A DNA stretch of 64,000 bases. It comes from CAZEDM01 sp964511075 (lineage in GTDB: Bacteria > Zixibacteria > MSB-5A5 > RBG-16-43-9). Positions within the stretch are counted from its first letter, which is position 1, and the number at the start of each line of letters is the position of its first letter. The stretch covers positions 5,462 through 69,461 of the forward strand of contig CAZEDM010000012.1 in the NCBI GenBank assembly GCA_964511075.1, written 5' to 3'. Of the stretch, positions 16,641 to 25,314 are shown piece after piece. The position numbers were made by a program, and so were the translations under genes. The notes beneath the pieces are model-generated. The model was given only the letters and a program-made list of their open reading frames with translations, ran no database searches and had not been told where the DNA came from.

Positions 16641-18629
16641 CTAACCCTGTTCCTGGTTCAAACAGCTCTCCAGCATCTGTTCGATCCTTTTATCCGTGAA
16701 ATGCCGGGCCTTAATCGCACCGGTGGTGCAGATCGCCACGCAGGTTCCGCATCCCTTGCAGATGTTCTCATCTATCTCCGAGACGCAGAGCCCCTCTTTG
16801 ACCGGCTTTAAAGTTATGGCTTTATATTCGCAAACCTTTTCGCATTTCCCGCAGCCCCTGCACATATCCTTATCCACGAAGCAGGTTATAGGCTCCAGTG
16901 CTAAGGTGAGCTTGCTTTCCTTCTCCTCCTCATTCTTCCAGGAGATAACCACTTCCTCGGACCTTTTATCGCGCGGCAGCTTCGCCGGATCTGCAGGGAC
17001 CCTTAGGATAAACTCCGGGACCCTGCCGATCTCCTGCGCCTCTTTGTGCGGAAAGCTCAGCATCACCAGCCTCTTACTGCAGCCAGCCACGCATTCCTGA
17101 CACTCCACACAGGGACCACATCTCAGACATCTCTTAGCCTCAGCCATGGCCTGCTCCTCGGAGAAACAGAGGTCAACCTCCTCGAAGGAATTCAATCTCC
17201 TGTCAATCGAGAGCTTGGGAATGTGGTTTCTCTCTATGGGCTTTTCGCCTTCGATCTCCAGCCTGAATCCCCATTCCCTCACCTCAGTGGCGGTATGAGC
17301 AGCCTTCTTTAGGTCCTTGTGTCTTAGATACCTGTCGATGGAGCGAGCGGCAAAATGGCCATGAGCGATAGCATCGATCACCGTGCTGGGACCGGACATA
17401 GCATCCCCGCCTGCGAAAAATCCTGGTATATTGGTGGCAAAAGTAACCGGATCCACCTCGAAGGTATCCCATTTGCTGAGCTTGAACTCGTGATTTTGGG
17501 GCAGGAAGGATATATCCGGTTTCTGGCTGATAGCAGGTATAATGACGTCAGCTTCTATGACGAACTCTGAGCCCTCCAGGGGAAGGGGTTTTCTTCTTCC
17601 GCTGGCATCCGGCTCGCCCAGCCTCATCTTGATACACTCCATCCCTGTAACCCTTCCATTTTTACCCAGTATCTTAACCGGTGAGGCTAAATAGTGGATT
17701 TTCACCCCTTCTTTCTCCGCTTCCTCTATCTCGGATGTGTTAGCTGGCATCTCTTTTCTTGACCTTCTGTAGACGATATAGACCTCATCACATCCCAGCC
17801 TGAGCGCAGTCCTTGAGGCATCGATGGCAGAGTTTCCCCCGCCTATTATGATGACTTTTCTCCCGGGTTTTTTCAAATCGCCGGAATTGACCCTCCTCAG
17901 GAAATCCACGCAATCCACAAGTCCTTCGTAATCGTTTTCACCCGGCACATCCAGTTTTAATCCCTGATGTGCGCCTATGGCTACAAAGAAAGATTTATAA
18001 TCCTGACTCTCCAGCTCATCGAAACCTATGTCCTTTCCCACCTCTAGGCCCAATTTCATCTCCACTCCCAGATCGGTTATGGCTTCTATCTCCTTGTTGA
18101 TTATCTCCCGGGGTAGCCTGAAGGAGGGTATGCCTGCGATCAGCATCCCGCCGGCAAAGGGTAACTTCTCGAATATGGTCACCCCGTATCCCAGCCTGAT
18201 AAGATCGTTGGCACAGGTAAGGCCGGCTGGACCAGAGCCGACGATTGCTATCTTCTCCTCCCTAGTTCTCTTAACCGGATGAGCTCTTTTTGCGTTCTTC
18301 CCCAGCTCCCAGTCAGCCACGAACCTTTTCAGAGCACAGATCGCTACCGGCTCGTCCACCTTTCTCCGGTTACACTCGGATTCACAGGGATGAGTGCATA
18401 CCCTTCCGCAGATCCCGGGCAGCGGGTTGTCTATTTTAATCAGGTCTAAGGCTTCCTGGAACTTACCTGCTACGATCAGCCCGATATAAGCCTTAACCTG
18501 AACTCCTGCCGGACAGGCCACTCTGCAGGAAGAGGGCTCCAGCCGGGTGATGGTGTGTACGTCCGGGGCCAGGCGGGGGAAATAAAGCTTTATCTTCTGT
18601 TTGGCTAAGGTGGTCTGTAACCTATACAT
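16641..18629 (-). CDS. GltD-like FAD/NAD(P) oxidoreductase with C-terminal ferredoxin domains
   Basis: A 662-residue protein. The GltD-type N-terminal Fe-S domain includes Cys35, Cys39, Cys74, Cys78, Cys82 and Cys86. The FAD motif GSGPAG is at 131-136, and an NAD(P) motif GGGNSAID occurs near 263. A central Cys-rich patch (CLRCGPCVECQECVAGC) and a C-terminal 2x[4Fe-4S] ferredoxin (CRGCGKCEKVCE, CKGCGTCVAICT) complete it. It resembles the small subunit of glutamate synthase and NADH-dependent ferredoxin:NADP oxidoreductases. No large GltB subunit is present. In this operon it likely serves as the pyridine-nucleotide port of the Kor/Hdr assembly. It overlaps korC by 8 bases. The reaction direction is inferred, not known. 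Confidence 0.88.
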   Translation of the reverse strand: MYRLQTTLAKQKIKLYFPRLAPDVHTITRLEPSSCRVACPAGVQVKAYIGLIVAGKFQEALDLIKIDNPLPGICGRVCTHPCESECNRRKVDEPVAICALKRFVADWELGKNAKRAHPVKRTREEKIAIVGSGPAGLTCANDLIRLGYGVTIFEKLPFAGGMLIAGIPSFRLPREIINKEIEAITDLGVEMKLGLEVGKDIGFDELESQDYKSFFVAIGAHQGLKLDVPGENDYEGLVDCVDFLRRVNSGDLKKPGRKVIIIGGGNSAIDASRTALRLGCDEVYIVYRRSRKEMPANTSEIEEAEKEGVKIHYLASPVKILGKNGRVTGMECIKMRLGEPDASGRRKPLPLEGSEFVIEADVIIPAISQKPDISFLPQNHEFKLSKWDTFEVDPVTFATNIPGFFAGGDAMSGPSTVIDAIAHGHFAARSIDRYLRHKDLKKAAHTATEVREWGFRLEIEGEKPIERNHIPKLSIDRRLNSFEEVDLCFSEEQAMAEAKRCLRCGPCVECQECVAGCSKRLVMLSFPHKEAQEIGRVPEFILRVPADPAKLPRDKRSEEVVISWKNEEEKESKLTLALEPITCFVDKDMCRGCGKCEKVCEYKAITLKPVKEGLCVSEIDENICKGCGTCVAICTTGAIKARHFTDKRIEQMLESCLNQEQG

Positions 18630-19185
18630 TTACCTTTTTCTCCTGATTGGCCAAAAGCTCTTTGCCGTATTCATATCCCTTCTCAAAGGCTTTTAGATTC
18701 AGGTCAACGAATCTGGAGGGCACGGACCCTGGTATGGCTTTCCTGACCGAGTCTGCACTGACTATCTGGGTTACCGCGGTGAAGAATCCTAACATCACTA
18801 TATTGGCGATGATCTTGTTCCCCATCTCCTCCGCTAACCTGGTGGAAGGGATGGAATACATTTTTATATTTGAGCGCGGAGGGTTGGGTTTAACCAGATC
18901 CTCATCTATCAGCAGAATGCCGTCTTCTTTCAGATCGGATTCGAATTTGCTGTATGCCTCCTGTGAGATAGATACCAGTATATTAGGGATGGTCACATAG
19001 GGATACAGAACCTGATCCTCTGAGACCACCACCTGGGCACTGCAGGAACTCCCTCTTGCCTCCGGACCAAAGCTCTGGGTTAAGGTGGCGAACTTACCGT
19101 CGAACAGGGAGGCGGCTTTACCTATAATCAATCCCAAACGGATTACCCCCTGCCCTCCAAAACCGGATATTCTTATCTCAGTCAT
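18622..19185 (-). CDS. korC: 2-oxoglutarate:ferredoxin oxidoreductase gamma subunit
   Basis: A 187-residue gamma subunit with the family signature ISGFGGQGV at the N-terminus and SFGPEARGS further on. I chose ATG 19185 over the ATG 18 codons upstream: GGAGG lies 5 bases before it, and known homologues begin close to this motif. It overlaps korB by 8 bases and the GltD-like gene by 8 bases, so translation is coupled. It forms a complex with KorA, KorB and KorD. Confidence 0.93.
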   Translation of the reverse strand: MTEIRISGFGGQGVIRLGLIIGKAASLFDGKFATLTQSFGPEARGSSCSAQVVVSEDQVLYPYVTIPNILVSISQEAYSKFESDLKEDGILLIDEDLVKPNPPRSNIKMYSIPSTRLAEEMGNKIIANIVMLGFFTAVTQIVSADSVRKAIPGSVPSRFVDLNLKAFEKGYEYGKELLANQEKKVNV

Positions 19186-20065
19186 TGGGCCCTCCGTACT
19201 CTGCGAATTTATCTCCGAATATTTTTCTGTTCCAGGCATTCAGGGAATCCAGGAAAGTGGGTTTTTCCATATCCACAAACTTCCCCACTATGATCTTGCT
19301 TTGATAACTGATGTCCAGCTCCCTGGTATCAGCTCCGTGCTTGATTACAGAATTATCGTGATAGAATTTCATCAGGCTCAGGCCATCACCCAGTCTGTTC
19401 CTGCGAGCATAGATGGTGGAACAGGGAGCGATGATCTCGATAAAGGAGAATCCTCTTTTATTCAAAGCCTCCTCTATGGATTTGGCTAATCGGCGAACGT
19501 GCAAACAGGTCCAGCGTGCCACGTAAACCGCACCGCAGGAGGCGGCCAAATGGGGCAGGTTAAAGGGACTCTCGTAACTCCCGTAGGGAGAGGTAGAGGT
19601 ATTGGCAGTCAGGGGAGTGGTTGCTGCTGCCTGTCCGCCGGTCATAGCGTAGATGAAATTATTTATGCATAGGACTACCATATCCATATTTCTTCGAGCT
19701 GCATGGATCAAATGATTCCCTCCGATTCCCGCGATATCACCATCCCCGCTGAATACCACCACTTTTAATTTAGGATTGCCTAATTTCAAGCCGGTGGCAA
19801 AGGGAATAGCCCTGCCGTGAGTGGAATGAAAGGAATCCAGCTTAACATATCCAGCTATTCTTCCCGAACATCCAATCCCCGAGACCACGCAGATATTATC
19901 CAAGGGGATATTGACTTTCTCCAGTGCAGTGGCAAAGGAGGTAAGAGCAGTTCCGATGCCGCAGGTGGAGCACCAGATATGAGGTATCCGGTCCATCCTC
20001 AGTATCTTCTCCATGGGATGTTCTTCTGTCTTCGGAGCGTCTTTCAGAACTTGCGTCTTGCTCAT
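19178..20065 (-). CDS. korB: 2-oxoglutarate:ferredoxin oxidoreductase beta subunit (TPP-binding)
   Basis: A 295-residue beta subunit. It binds thiamine diphosphate through GDGDIAGIGGNH and carries Cys residues for the proximal [4Fe-4S] cluster (WCSTCGIG, SGIGCSGR). It oxidatively decarboxylates 2-oxoglutarate to succinyl-CoA with ferredoxin as acceptor. The 2-oxoglutarate assignment rests on overall KorB resemblance plus the GDH and sucCD neighbours; another 2-oxoacid is possible. Its start overlaps the korA stop (ATGA). Confidence 0.92.
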   Translation of the reverse strand: MSKTQVLKDAPKTEEHPMEKILRMDRIPHIWCSTCGIGTALTSFATALEKVNIPLDNICVVSGIGCSGRIAGYVKLDSFHSTHGRAIPFATGLKLGNPKLKVVVFSGDGDIAGIGGNHLIHAARRNMDMVVLCINNFIYAMTGGQAAATTPLTANTSTSPYGSYESPFNLPHLAASCGAVYVARWTCLHVRRLAKSIEEALNKRGFSFIEIIAPCSTIYARRNRLGDGLSLMKFYHDNSVIKHGADTRELDISYQSKIIVGKFVDMEKPTFLDSLNAWNRKIFGDKFAEYGGPND

Positions 20066-21219
20066 CTCACCGCCTCCTTTATGGCTTTATAGATATCCTC
20101 AGGCTCGTGCACCCATCCCCCGCCATGCGGAACCAGGTAAACCTCTGCCCGGCCTTTGGCCGACCTTTCCACCTCCAGAACCATCTGCCCGTAATTCATC
20201 TCCGGGACCACAAAAGCCTTGACTTTCTTTGCCAGCTCATAGACCCTTTTCTCGGGGAAGGGCCAGACCACGATAAGCCGAAGTACTCCGACCTTGATTC
20301 CCTCTTTTCTTGCCTTTTGAATTGCTGGTATAGCCACCCTTGAGCTGATCCCGTAGGAGAGAAGTATCACCTCTGCATCCCCTGTATTTTCCTCTTCGAA
20401 CTCGATGATCTTTTCCTGGTTTAGTCTTATTTTTTCCACCAGCCTTCTCACCAACTTTTCCTGGGTGGTCCAGTGCATCACCGGGTATCCCTTCTCGTCA
20501 TGAGTCAGGCCGGTGACATGAATCTTGTAACCGTCCCCAGCTTTGACCATCTCCGGCACCAGATCTTTTCCGGGCTTAAAGGGAAGATACTCGCTCGGAG
20601 GAAGTTTGGTATATCTTCTGGGCTCAAGCTCTATCTGGTCTGCTGGAGGGATTATGACCTTCTCGGTCATATGGCCCACACATTCATCTGCCATGAGAAA
20701 TACAGGTACCCTGTATTTCTCTGCCAGGTTAAAAGCTTTGATGGTGAACTCAAAACATTCCTGGGGCGAGTTCGGGGATAGGGCTATGATCTCGTAATCG
20801 CCGTGCGAGCCCCATCTCACCTGCATCATATCTGCCTGTCCCGGCAGGGTGGGAAGTCCGGTAGAAGGACCTCCTCTCTGGACATTAATTAACACGCAGG
20901 GGGTTTCCATCATAGCGGCCAGGCCGATATTCTCCATCATCAGGGAAAAACCAGGACCGGAGGTTACGGTCATAGCTTTGGCACCAGACCAGGCTGCACC
21001 TATTATGGATGCCATAGAGGCCAGCTCATCTTCCATCTGAATGAAAATTCCACCTACGGTGGGGAATCTCTCTGAAATTCTCTCCACTACCTCGGTGGAA
21101 GGAGTTATGGGGTAGCCAGCCACGAAGTTACAGCCGGCAGCCAAGGCACCTTCAGAACAGGCGTGGTCGCCATCCAGATAATGCGCTCCGGTCAAAACGT
21201 TTTTGGGATCAGCTTTCAA
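20062..21219 (-). CDS. korA: 2-oxoglutarate:ferredoxin oxidoreductase alpha subunit
   Basis: A 385-residue alpha subunit with GYPITPSTE, EDELASMASIIGA and TSGPGFSLMMENIG, typical of the pyrimidine-binding domain of the OFOR superfamily. It has the C-terminal domain but no fused gamma domain. The start codon is TTG, with GGGAGG 9 bases upstream, and it lies inside the 3' end of korD. Second gene of the kor-hdr operon. Confidence 0.93.
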   Translation of the reverse strand: MKADPKNVLTGAHYLDGDHACSEGALAAGCNFVAGYPITPSTEVVERISERFPTVGGIFIQMEDELASMASIIGAAWSGAKAMTVTSGPGFSLMMENIGLAAMMETPCVLINVQRGGPSTGLPTLPGQADMMQVRWGSHGDYEIIALSPNSPQECFEFTIKAFNLAEKYRVPVFLMADECVGHMTEKVIIPPADQIELEPRRYTKLPPSEYLPFKPGKDLVPEMVKAGDGYKIHVTGLTHDEKGYPVMHWTTQEKLVRRLVEKIRLNQEKIIEFEEENTGDAEVILLSYGISSRVAIPAIQKARKEGIKVGVLRLIVVWPFPEKRVYELAKKVKAFVVPEMNYGQMVLEVERSAKGRAEVYLVPHGGGWVHEPEDIYKAIKEAVR

Positions 21220-21484
21220 CTTTGTCCACCTCCCTTTCCGTTACCCAGAGGGCAAATTCCGGACAGAGCATCTCGCAGAGGCCGCAGTGGACACAATCGT
21301 CTGGCTTCTTAACCACAGGAGGATGATACCCTTTGGAGTTGTACTCCGTCGAAAGCTCCAACACCTCTTTGGGGCAGTATTCCACGCAGAAACCACAGCC
21401 CTTGCACCTTTCCCAGACTATATGTATCTCCCCCTGCGGGACTTTGACCTTATCCGCATCTAAGGGCTTGCGCCAGAACTTCAT
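21209..21484 (-). CDS. korD: 2-oxoglutarate:ferredoxin oxidoreductase delta subunit, 2x[4Fe-4S] ferredoxin
   Basis: A 91-residue ferredoxin-like subunit with CKGCGFCVEYCP and CVHCGLCEMLCP. It accepts electrons from the KorB cluster. I chose ATG 21484: GGAGG is 7 bases upstream, and the alternative ATG at 21523 would sit at the predicted transcription start of the 21530-21557 promoter. First gene of the operon; overlaps korA by 11 bases. Confidence 0.93.
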   Translation of the reverse strand: MKFWRKPLDADKVKVPQGEIHIVWERCKGCGFCVEYCPKEVLELSTEYNSKGYHPPVVKKPDDCVHCGLCEMLCPEFALWVTEREVDKVES

Positions 21485-21529
21485 CTTGATTCCTCCGGAT
21501 AAAATTTGCTCACCACTATTCATACGTAT

Positions 21530-21557
21530 ATTATATAAACAAAACCAATTTAGTCAA
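21530..21557 (-). promoter_or_regulatory. Promoter of the kor-hdr operon
   Basis: The minus strand reads TTGACT, a 16-base spacer and TATAAT. Start predicted near 21523, about 40 bases before the korD ATG. It shows the operon can be transcribed separately from sucCD upstream. Confidence 0.75.
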
Positions 21558-21578
21558 GTTTTTTCGCCTGTCAGATGG

Positions 21579-22556
21579 CTATTTTCTCCTCTTTTTAGCT
21601 GGTTTTGATTTTCTAATCATCTTCTTTCTCTTATTTATTTTCTTTTTTATCTTCTTTTTGGACTTTGGTTTTGACTTGGCTTTTTTCTTCTCCAGTTCTT
21701 TTTTCATCAAAATAGCCAGTTCTGCCGGGCTTTCTGCTACTTTTATGCCGACTTTATTAAATGCCGCGATCTTCTCAGCAGCGGTCCCGCTTCCACCGGA
21801 GATTATCGCCCCTGCATGCCCCATTCTCTTGCCCGGAGGCGCGGTTCTTCCCGCAATGAAGACTACTACCGGCTTGGTGACGTTTTTCTTTATGAATAAG
21901 GCAGCCTCTTCCTCGTCTGTGCCGCCTATTTCGCCGATAAGCACTATCCCTTCGGTCTGCGGATCTTTCTGGAATAATTCTAAGACATCTATGAAGTTGG
22001 TTCCGATTATGGGGTCACCCCCAATCCCTAAGCAGGTCGATTGACCCATACCATTTAAGGTCAGATGATATACCACCTCATAAGTCAAGGTTCCACTGCG
22101 AGATACGACTCCGATTTTGCCTTTTTTATGAATCTGCCCGGGCATTATACCGACTTTAGCCACTCCTGGCGTGATAACGCCTGGACTATTGGGTCCTACT
22201 AATCTGGTATCGGTATTTTTCAGGTAATGATAAATTTTAAGCATCTCTGTCGTAGGTATCCCCTCGCTTATGCATACTATCAGCTTAACTCCTGCATCAG
22301 CGGCTTCATAGACGGCATCAGCGGCAAATTTAGAAGGAACGTAAATCACAGAGGTATTTGCCCTGGTTTTTTCCACTGCTTCTTTTACCGAATTGAACAC
22401 CGGAACCCCTTCTATCTTTTCCCCGCCCTTTCCCGGAGTAACCCCAGCCACAACCTTTGTGCCGTAAGCTAACATCTGCTTGGTGTGAAAAGCACCGTCC
22501 CTGCCGGTGATTCCCTGAACCACCAATCTGGTATTTTTATCCACTAATATGCTCAA
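21579..22556 (-). CDS. sucD: Succinyl-CoA synthetase alpha subunit with Lys/Arg-rich tail
   Basis: A 325-residue subunit that forms the phosphohistidine intermediate (His in MGHAGAIISGGSGTA) and binds CoA near GITGRDG. I chose TTG 22556, because AAGGAGG is 5 bases upstream and the protein then begins in the usual way (M-SILVDKNT). After the normal family end near residue 285 (MKKELEKKK) it continues with roughly 40 residues that are almost all Lys, Arg, Ser and Pro, a low-complexity basic tail absent from most SucD proteins. It works with SucC, encoded upstream, and the two genes are separated by a palindromic repeat cluster. Confidence 0.93.
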   Translation of the reverse strand: MSILVDKNTRLVVQGITGRDGAFHTKQMLAYGTKVVAGVTPGKGGEKIEGVPVFNSVKEAVEKTRANTSVIYVPSKFAADAVYEAADAGVKLIVCISEGIPTTEMLKIYHYLKNTDTRLVGPNSPGVITPGVAKVGIMPGQIHKKGKIGVVSRSGTLTYEVVYHLTLNGMGQSTCLGIGGDPIIGTNFIDVLELFQKDPQTEGIVLIGEIGGTDEEEAALFIKKNVTKPVVVFIAGRTAPPGKRMGHAGAIISGGSGTAAEKIAAFNKVGIKVAESPAELAILMKKELEKKKAKSKPKSKKKIKKKINKRKKMIRKSKPAKKRRK

Positions 22557-22616
22557 TTTACCCTCCTTCAACCTGGAGTGCATCCAAACGGATGCGCTCT
22601 ATCTGATTCTAATGTA

Positions 22617-22751
22617 GGAGCGTTCAATTGAACGCTCCAGCAAATCTATAATCTGTGCCTGCCAGGTCCCCTGACCTGGCAGACCAGGAGACGCATTCGA
22701 TGCGTCTCTACATCCTGGACCCGGTAGGGGCACGTTGCAACGTGCCCCTAC
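22617..22751. repeat. Four palindromes between sucC and sucD
   Basis: A 22-base perfect palindrome (22617-22638, half GGAGCGTTCAA); a TGCCAGGTC...GACCTGGCA hairpin (about 22659-22682); GAGACGCAT-TCG-ATGCGTCTC (22688-22708); and a 28-base perfect palindrome (22724-22751, half GTAGGGGCACGTTG). All different stems, within an operon. Confidence 0.85.
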
Positions 22752-22756
22752 GATTT

Positions 22757-23914
22757 TCATTTTTCAAACATCTGCAATTGAGTTATCTTGCTTTTCTCAA
22801 TTGCCTTTTTAACCACATCCTCCATTGAAGAAGTTGCGGAAAGACCTACTTCTTTCAATATACCCCTGGCTCTATCTTCATTCGTTCCGGTTAACCTGAC
22901 CACAATCGGAACCTTGGGTTTGAATTCTTTGAGTGCCGCCACGATTCCGTTTGCCACATCATCGCATCTGGTTATACCGCCGAAGATATTGAAAAGAATC
23001 GCTTTCACGTTGGGGTCATGGGTGATAATCCGCATCGCGGTTATAACTTTCTCCGGGCTGGAGCTTCCGCCGATATCCAGAAAATTTGCCGGCTCAGCCC
23101 CGAAATGCTTAACCAGGTCCATGGTTGCCATAGCCAGACCAGCACCGTTGACCACACACCCGATATTCCCATCCAGTTTGACAAAGGACAACCCCTGCTG
23201 CCTTGCTTCGTTCTCTCCCGGCTCCTCTTCATCCAGATCCCTTAACTCCTCGATCTCCGGATGTTTTTCCAGACCGTTATCGTCGATATTGATCTTGGCA
23301 TCTATAGCCCACACCTCTCCCTGGGGCGTGGTGATGAAAGGATTGATCTCTGCTAAGGAGCAATCGTTCTCCCAGAAGGCACGATATAGTTTCATTATCA
23401 CCGGCGTGGTCTGGTTGGCTATCTTGGGATCAGGGTAAAGCTTGTAAGCCAAATTCCGTGCCTGATAGACCTGCAGTCCCAGCAGCGGCTCAACCTCCAA
23501 CTTGAAAATTTTCTCCGGCGTTTTTCTGGCAACCTCCTCGATATCGATACCGCCTGCAGGAGAGACCATAATCACCGGCTTTTTGGTCCTGCGGTCGACG
23601 ATCACACCGATGTAAGATTCGGATGAAATATCCTTGCATTCCGTTACCAGGACTTTTTTTACTTTCAGTCCCTTGATATCCATTCCCAGGATATTTTGAG
23701 CTTTTTGATAAGCCTCATCCGGGTTTTGTGCTGATTTTATCCCGCCTGCCTTCCCCCTACCGCCCACGTGCACCTGTGATTTGATCATCACCGGCTTTCC
23801 TATTCTCTGGGCGATCTCCTTTGCCTGCTCCGGCGTGGCAGCCACCTCACCCGGAGGAACCGGTATTTTGTATTTAAGAAAGATCTCCTTTGCCTGATAT
23901 TCGTGAATTTTCAT
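22757..23914 (-). CDS. sucC: Succinyl-CoA synthetase beta subunit (ADP/GDP-forming)
   Basis: A 385-residue ATP-grasp protein of normal length beginning MKIHEYQAKEIFLKY. The nucleotide-binding region includes VHVGGRGKAGG, and the C-terminal domain includes FNIFGGITRCD. With SucD it converts succinyl-CoA to succinate with substrate-level phosphorylation. This is the step expected after the Kor enzyme encoded downstream. AAGGAG precedes the ATG. Confidence 0.96.
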   Translation of the reverse strand: MKIHEYQAKEIFLKYKIPVPPGEVAATPEQAKEIAQRIGKPVMIKSQVHVGGRGKAGGIKSAQNPDEAYQKAQNILGMDIKGLKVKKVLVTECKDISSESYIGVIVDRRTKKPVIMVSPAGGIDIEEVARKTPEKIFKLEVEPLLGLQVYQARNLAYKLYPDPKIANQTTPVIMKLYRAFWENDCSLAEINPFITTPQGEVWAIDAKINIDDNGLEKHPEIEELRDLDEEEPGENEARQQGLSFVKLDGNIGCVVNGAGLAMATMDLVKHFGAEPANFLDIGGSSSPEKVITAMRIITHDPNVKAILFNIFGGITRCDDVANGIVAALKEFKPKVPIVVRLTGTNEDRARGILKEVGLSATSSMEDVVKKAIEKSKITQLQMFEK

Positions 23915-23970
23915 CTGGGGCTCCTTCTTTCAAGTTACTTTTTTCACAAACTTCACAAAAAAGGAAGATT

Positions 23971-23999
23971 ATTATAATAAATTTCAATGGAAATTGCAA
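23971..23999 (-). promoter_or_regulatory. Promoter of sucCD
   Basis: The minus strand reads TTGCAA, a 17-base spacer and TATAAT, giving a leader of about 50 bases before sucC. Confidence 0.7.
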
Positions 24000-24104
24000 A
24001 TAAAATTTGGCAGAAAAAACATTAGGGGTATTAAAAAATACTTAAAAGATATAAATTGGGGTGTTTACCTTAAGCAGGCTGTCCTGTCCTACTTATCCGT
24101 CGGG

Positions 24105-24423
24105 TCAGGGGACCCGACGGGCACAAAAAACGCCCTGCCTTAGGGGGAAGGGGGGTTATCAATGGTAGAGACGCATTGAGTGCGTCTGTCTTTAATTGGT
24201 AGAACAGGCATCTTGCCTGTTCTGGTCAGGCAGGGATGCCTGACCCACCAAATCTTAAGCCCAATGAATTGGGCAACTACTTCTTTTAATTCCCCTCCCT
24301 TGATGGGAGGGGTAAGGGGAGGGTGAAAACAATAACCCCCTCTCCTTAGTCCTCTCCCACAAGGGGAGAGGAAATAGAATAATCCTGCGTAGGGGCGGAA
24401 TTTATCTCTGCCACAATGGATTG
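24105..24423. repeat. Palindromic repeat cluster, including first copy of an 85-base repeat
   Basis: Contains CCGTCGGGTC...GACCCGACGG (about 24107-24130), a GAGACGCA...TGCGTCT type (about 24172-24190), an 85-base unit at 24196-24280 and a CCCTCCCTTGATGGGAGGG-type element followed by CCCTCTCC/GGGGAGAGG arms (about 24293-24372). The remainder of 23915-24428 is AT-rich promoter sequence for sucC; no gene is seen. Confidence 0.8.
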
Positions 24424-24428
24424 AAATT

Positions 24429-24647
24429 TTAACCCAACGCCTTTTTCAACTCACTTGCAAAATCTTTTTTCTTCTTTCCATCTTGCAATATATTTTCTTT
24501 GATTTTCTTCCAGGTCTGGGGACAATCCTTATATTTTACCTTGAGCAGTTTATGAATCGCCTCATCCACTTGCTTTCGATTATCCTTGGTGACCTCTATA
24601 CCTGCAGAGTCAAATATCTCCTTTAAATGTCGGAAATAGCAGGACAT
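24429..24647 (-). CDS. Small conserved hypothetical protein, 72 residues
   Basis: A basic, helical protein starting MSCYFRHLKEIFDSAGIEVT, with AGGAGG 5 bases before the ATG. I know similar short proteins from anaerobic bacteria and archaea but no function. It is flanked on both sides by nearly identical 85-base repeats (24196-24280 and 24662-24746). No membrane segment or catalytic motif is visible. Confidence 0.7.
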   Translation of the reverse strand: MSCYFRHLKEIFDSAGIEVTKDNRKQVDEAIHKLLKVKYKDCPQTWKKIKENILQDGKKKKDFASELKKALG

Positions 24648-24661
24648 TTAAACCTCCTGGG

Positions 24662-24746
24662 TTGGTAGAACAGGCATCTTGCCTGTTCCGGTCAGGCAGG
24701 GATGCCTGACCCACCAGATCTTAAGCCCAATAAATTGGGCAACTAC
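24662..24746. repeat. Second copy of the 85-base repeat
   Basis: Matches 24196-24280 in direct orientation with three substitutions. Each copy is made of three hairpins: AACAGGCA...TGCCTGTT, GTCAGGCA...TGCCTGAC and GCCCAAT...ATTGGGC. Confidence 0.88.
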
Positions 24747-24790
24747 AAGAGCTTATGTTTCTTCAAAAACTCCTTTGCTTTTTCAGAACC
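24743..24790 (-). pseudogene. Possible remnant of a cca-like 3' end
   Basis: The minus strand encodes GSEKAKEFLKKHKLL followed by a stop, preceded by stop codons. About 30 bases closely match the 3' end of the intact cca gene (25960-25995; KEAEEFLRKHKAF). It lies on the far side of the MNT-HEPN gene pair, so it may be a duplicated gene end. The match is short and could also be a convergent helical C-terminus. Confidence 0.4.
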
Positions 24791-24846
24791 TTATCTTCAC
24801 ACAAAAAGAAAAAAATATTTATATGGCTCCCTCTCCGCTGAAAGGA

Positions 24847-25314
24847 TTATGAATCTATATCTTTACTAACTGTGAGACTTGGATAATTAGTTTTTACCCA
24901 CTTAAGAACCACTTTCAGAAACTCCTTAGCTTCTCTAATCAATTCCTCTGCTTCTGTCTCAGAGATTCCACCGGCATAATCATAATCAGTTATATTTCTT
25001 TTTGCTCTGCAGGAATCAAAATAATCTGCCAATTCATAGTAGTTATTTCCCAAGATCTCCTTCATCACCTGAAACACTGTAAAATGATGTCCTATGCCAT
25101 GTGGCTTATACCCTTTAGCATAGATGAGAATTGTAGCTAACTGCAGAATTGCGTTATAAGCAGTAGCAAATTTTCTATCTGTAGAAAGTCCTTCAACTTG
25201 TGAATCACTTAGATCCCTATTTGCAAGTTTAAATAAGTTGCTGATTTCCTCTTTAGATGTTTTATGAAGTTTTAATTTACCTTGACCTAATAATTTTCTT
25301 AAGCTCATTCTCAT
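24847..25314 (-). CDS. HEPN-domain protein, putative toxin of an MNT-HEPN pair
   Basis: A 155-residue helical protein resembling HEPN domain proteins. The position where many HEPN RNases have R-x4-6-H reads RNITDY (Arg...Tyr), so catalytic status is uncertain. It overlaps the 3' end of the nucleotidyltransferase gene by 38 bases (or 32 if the second Met is used). Known type VII MNT-HEPN systems use the nucleotidyltransferase to modify and silence the HEPN RNase. Base composition is more AT-rich than flanking metabolic genes. Confidence 0.65.
   Translation of the reverse strand: MRMSLRKLLGQGKLKLHKTSKEEISNLFKLANRDLSDSQVEGLSTDRKFATAYNAILQLATILIYAKGYKPHGIGHHFTVFQVMKEILGNNYYELADYFDSCRAKRNITDYDYAGGISETEAEELIREAKEFLKVVLKWVKTNYPSLTVSKDIDS

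Noticed and set aside
24105..24423. CRISPR-like repeat array
   Set aside because: Units differ in sequence and spacing and are palindromes; there are no uniform repeats and spacers or cas genes.
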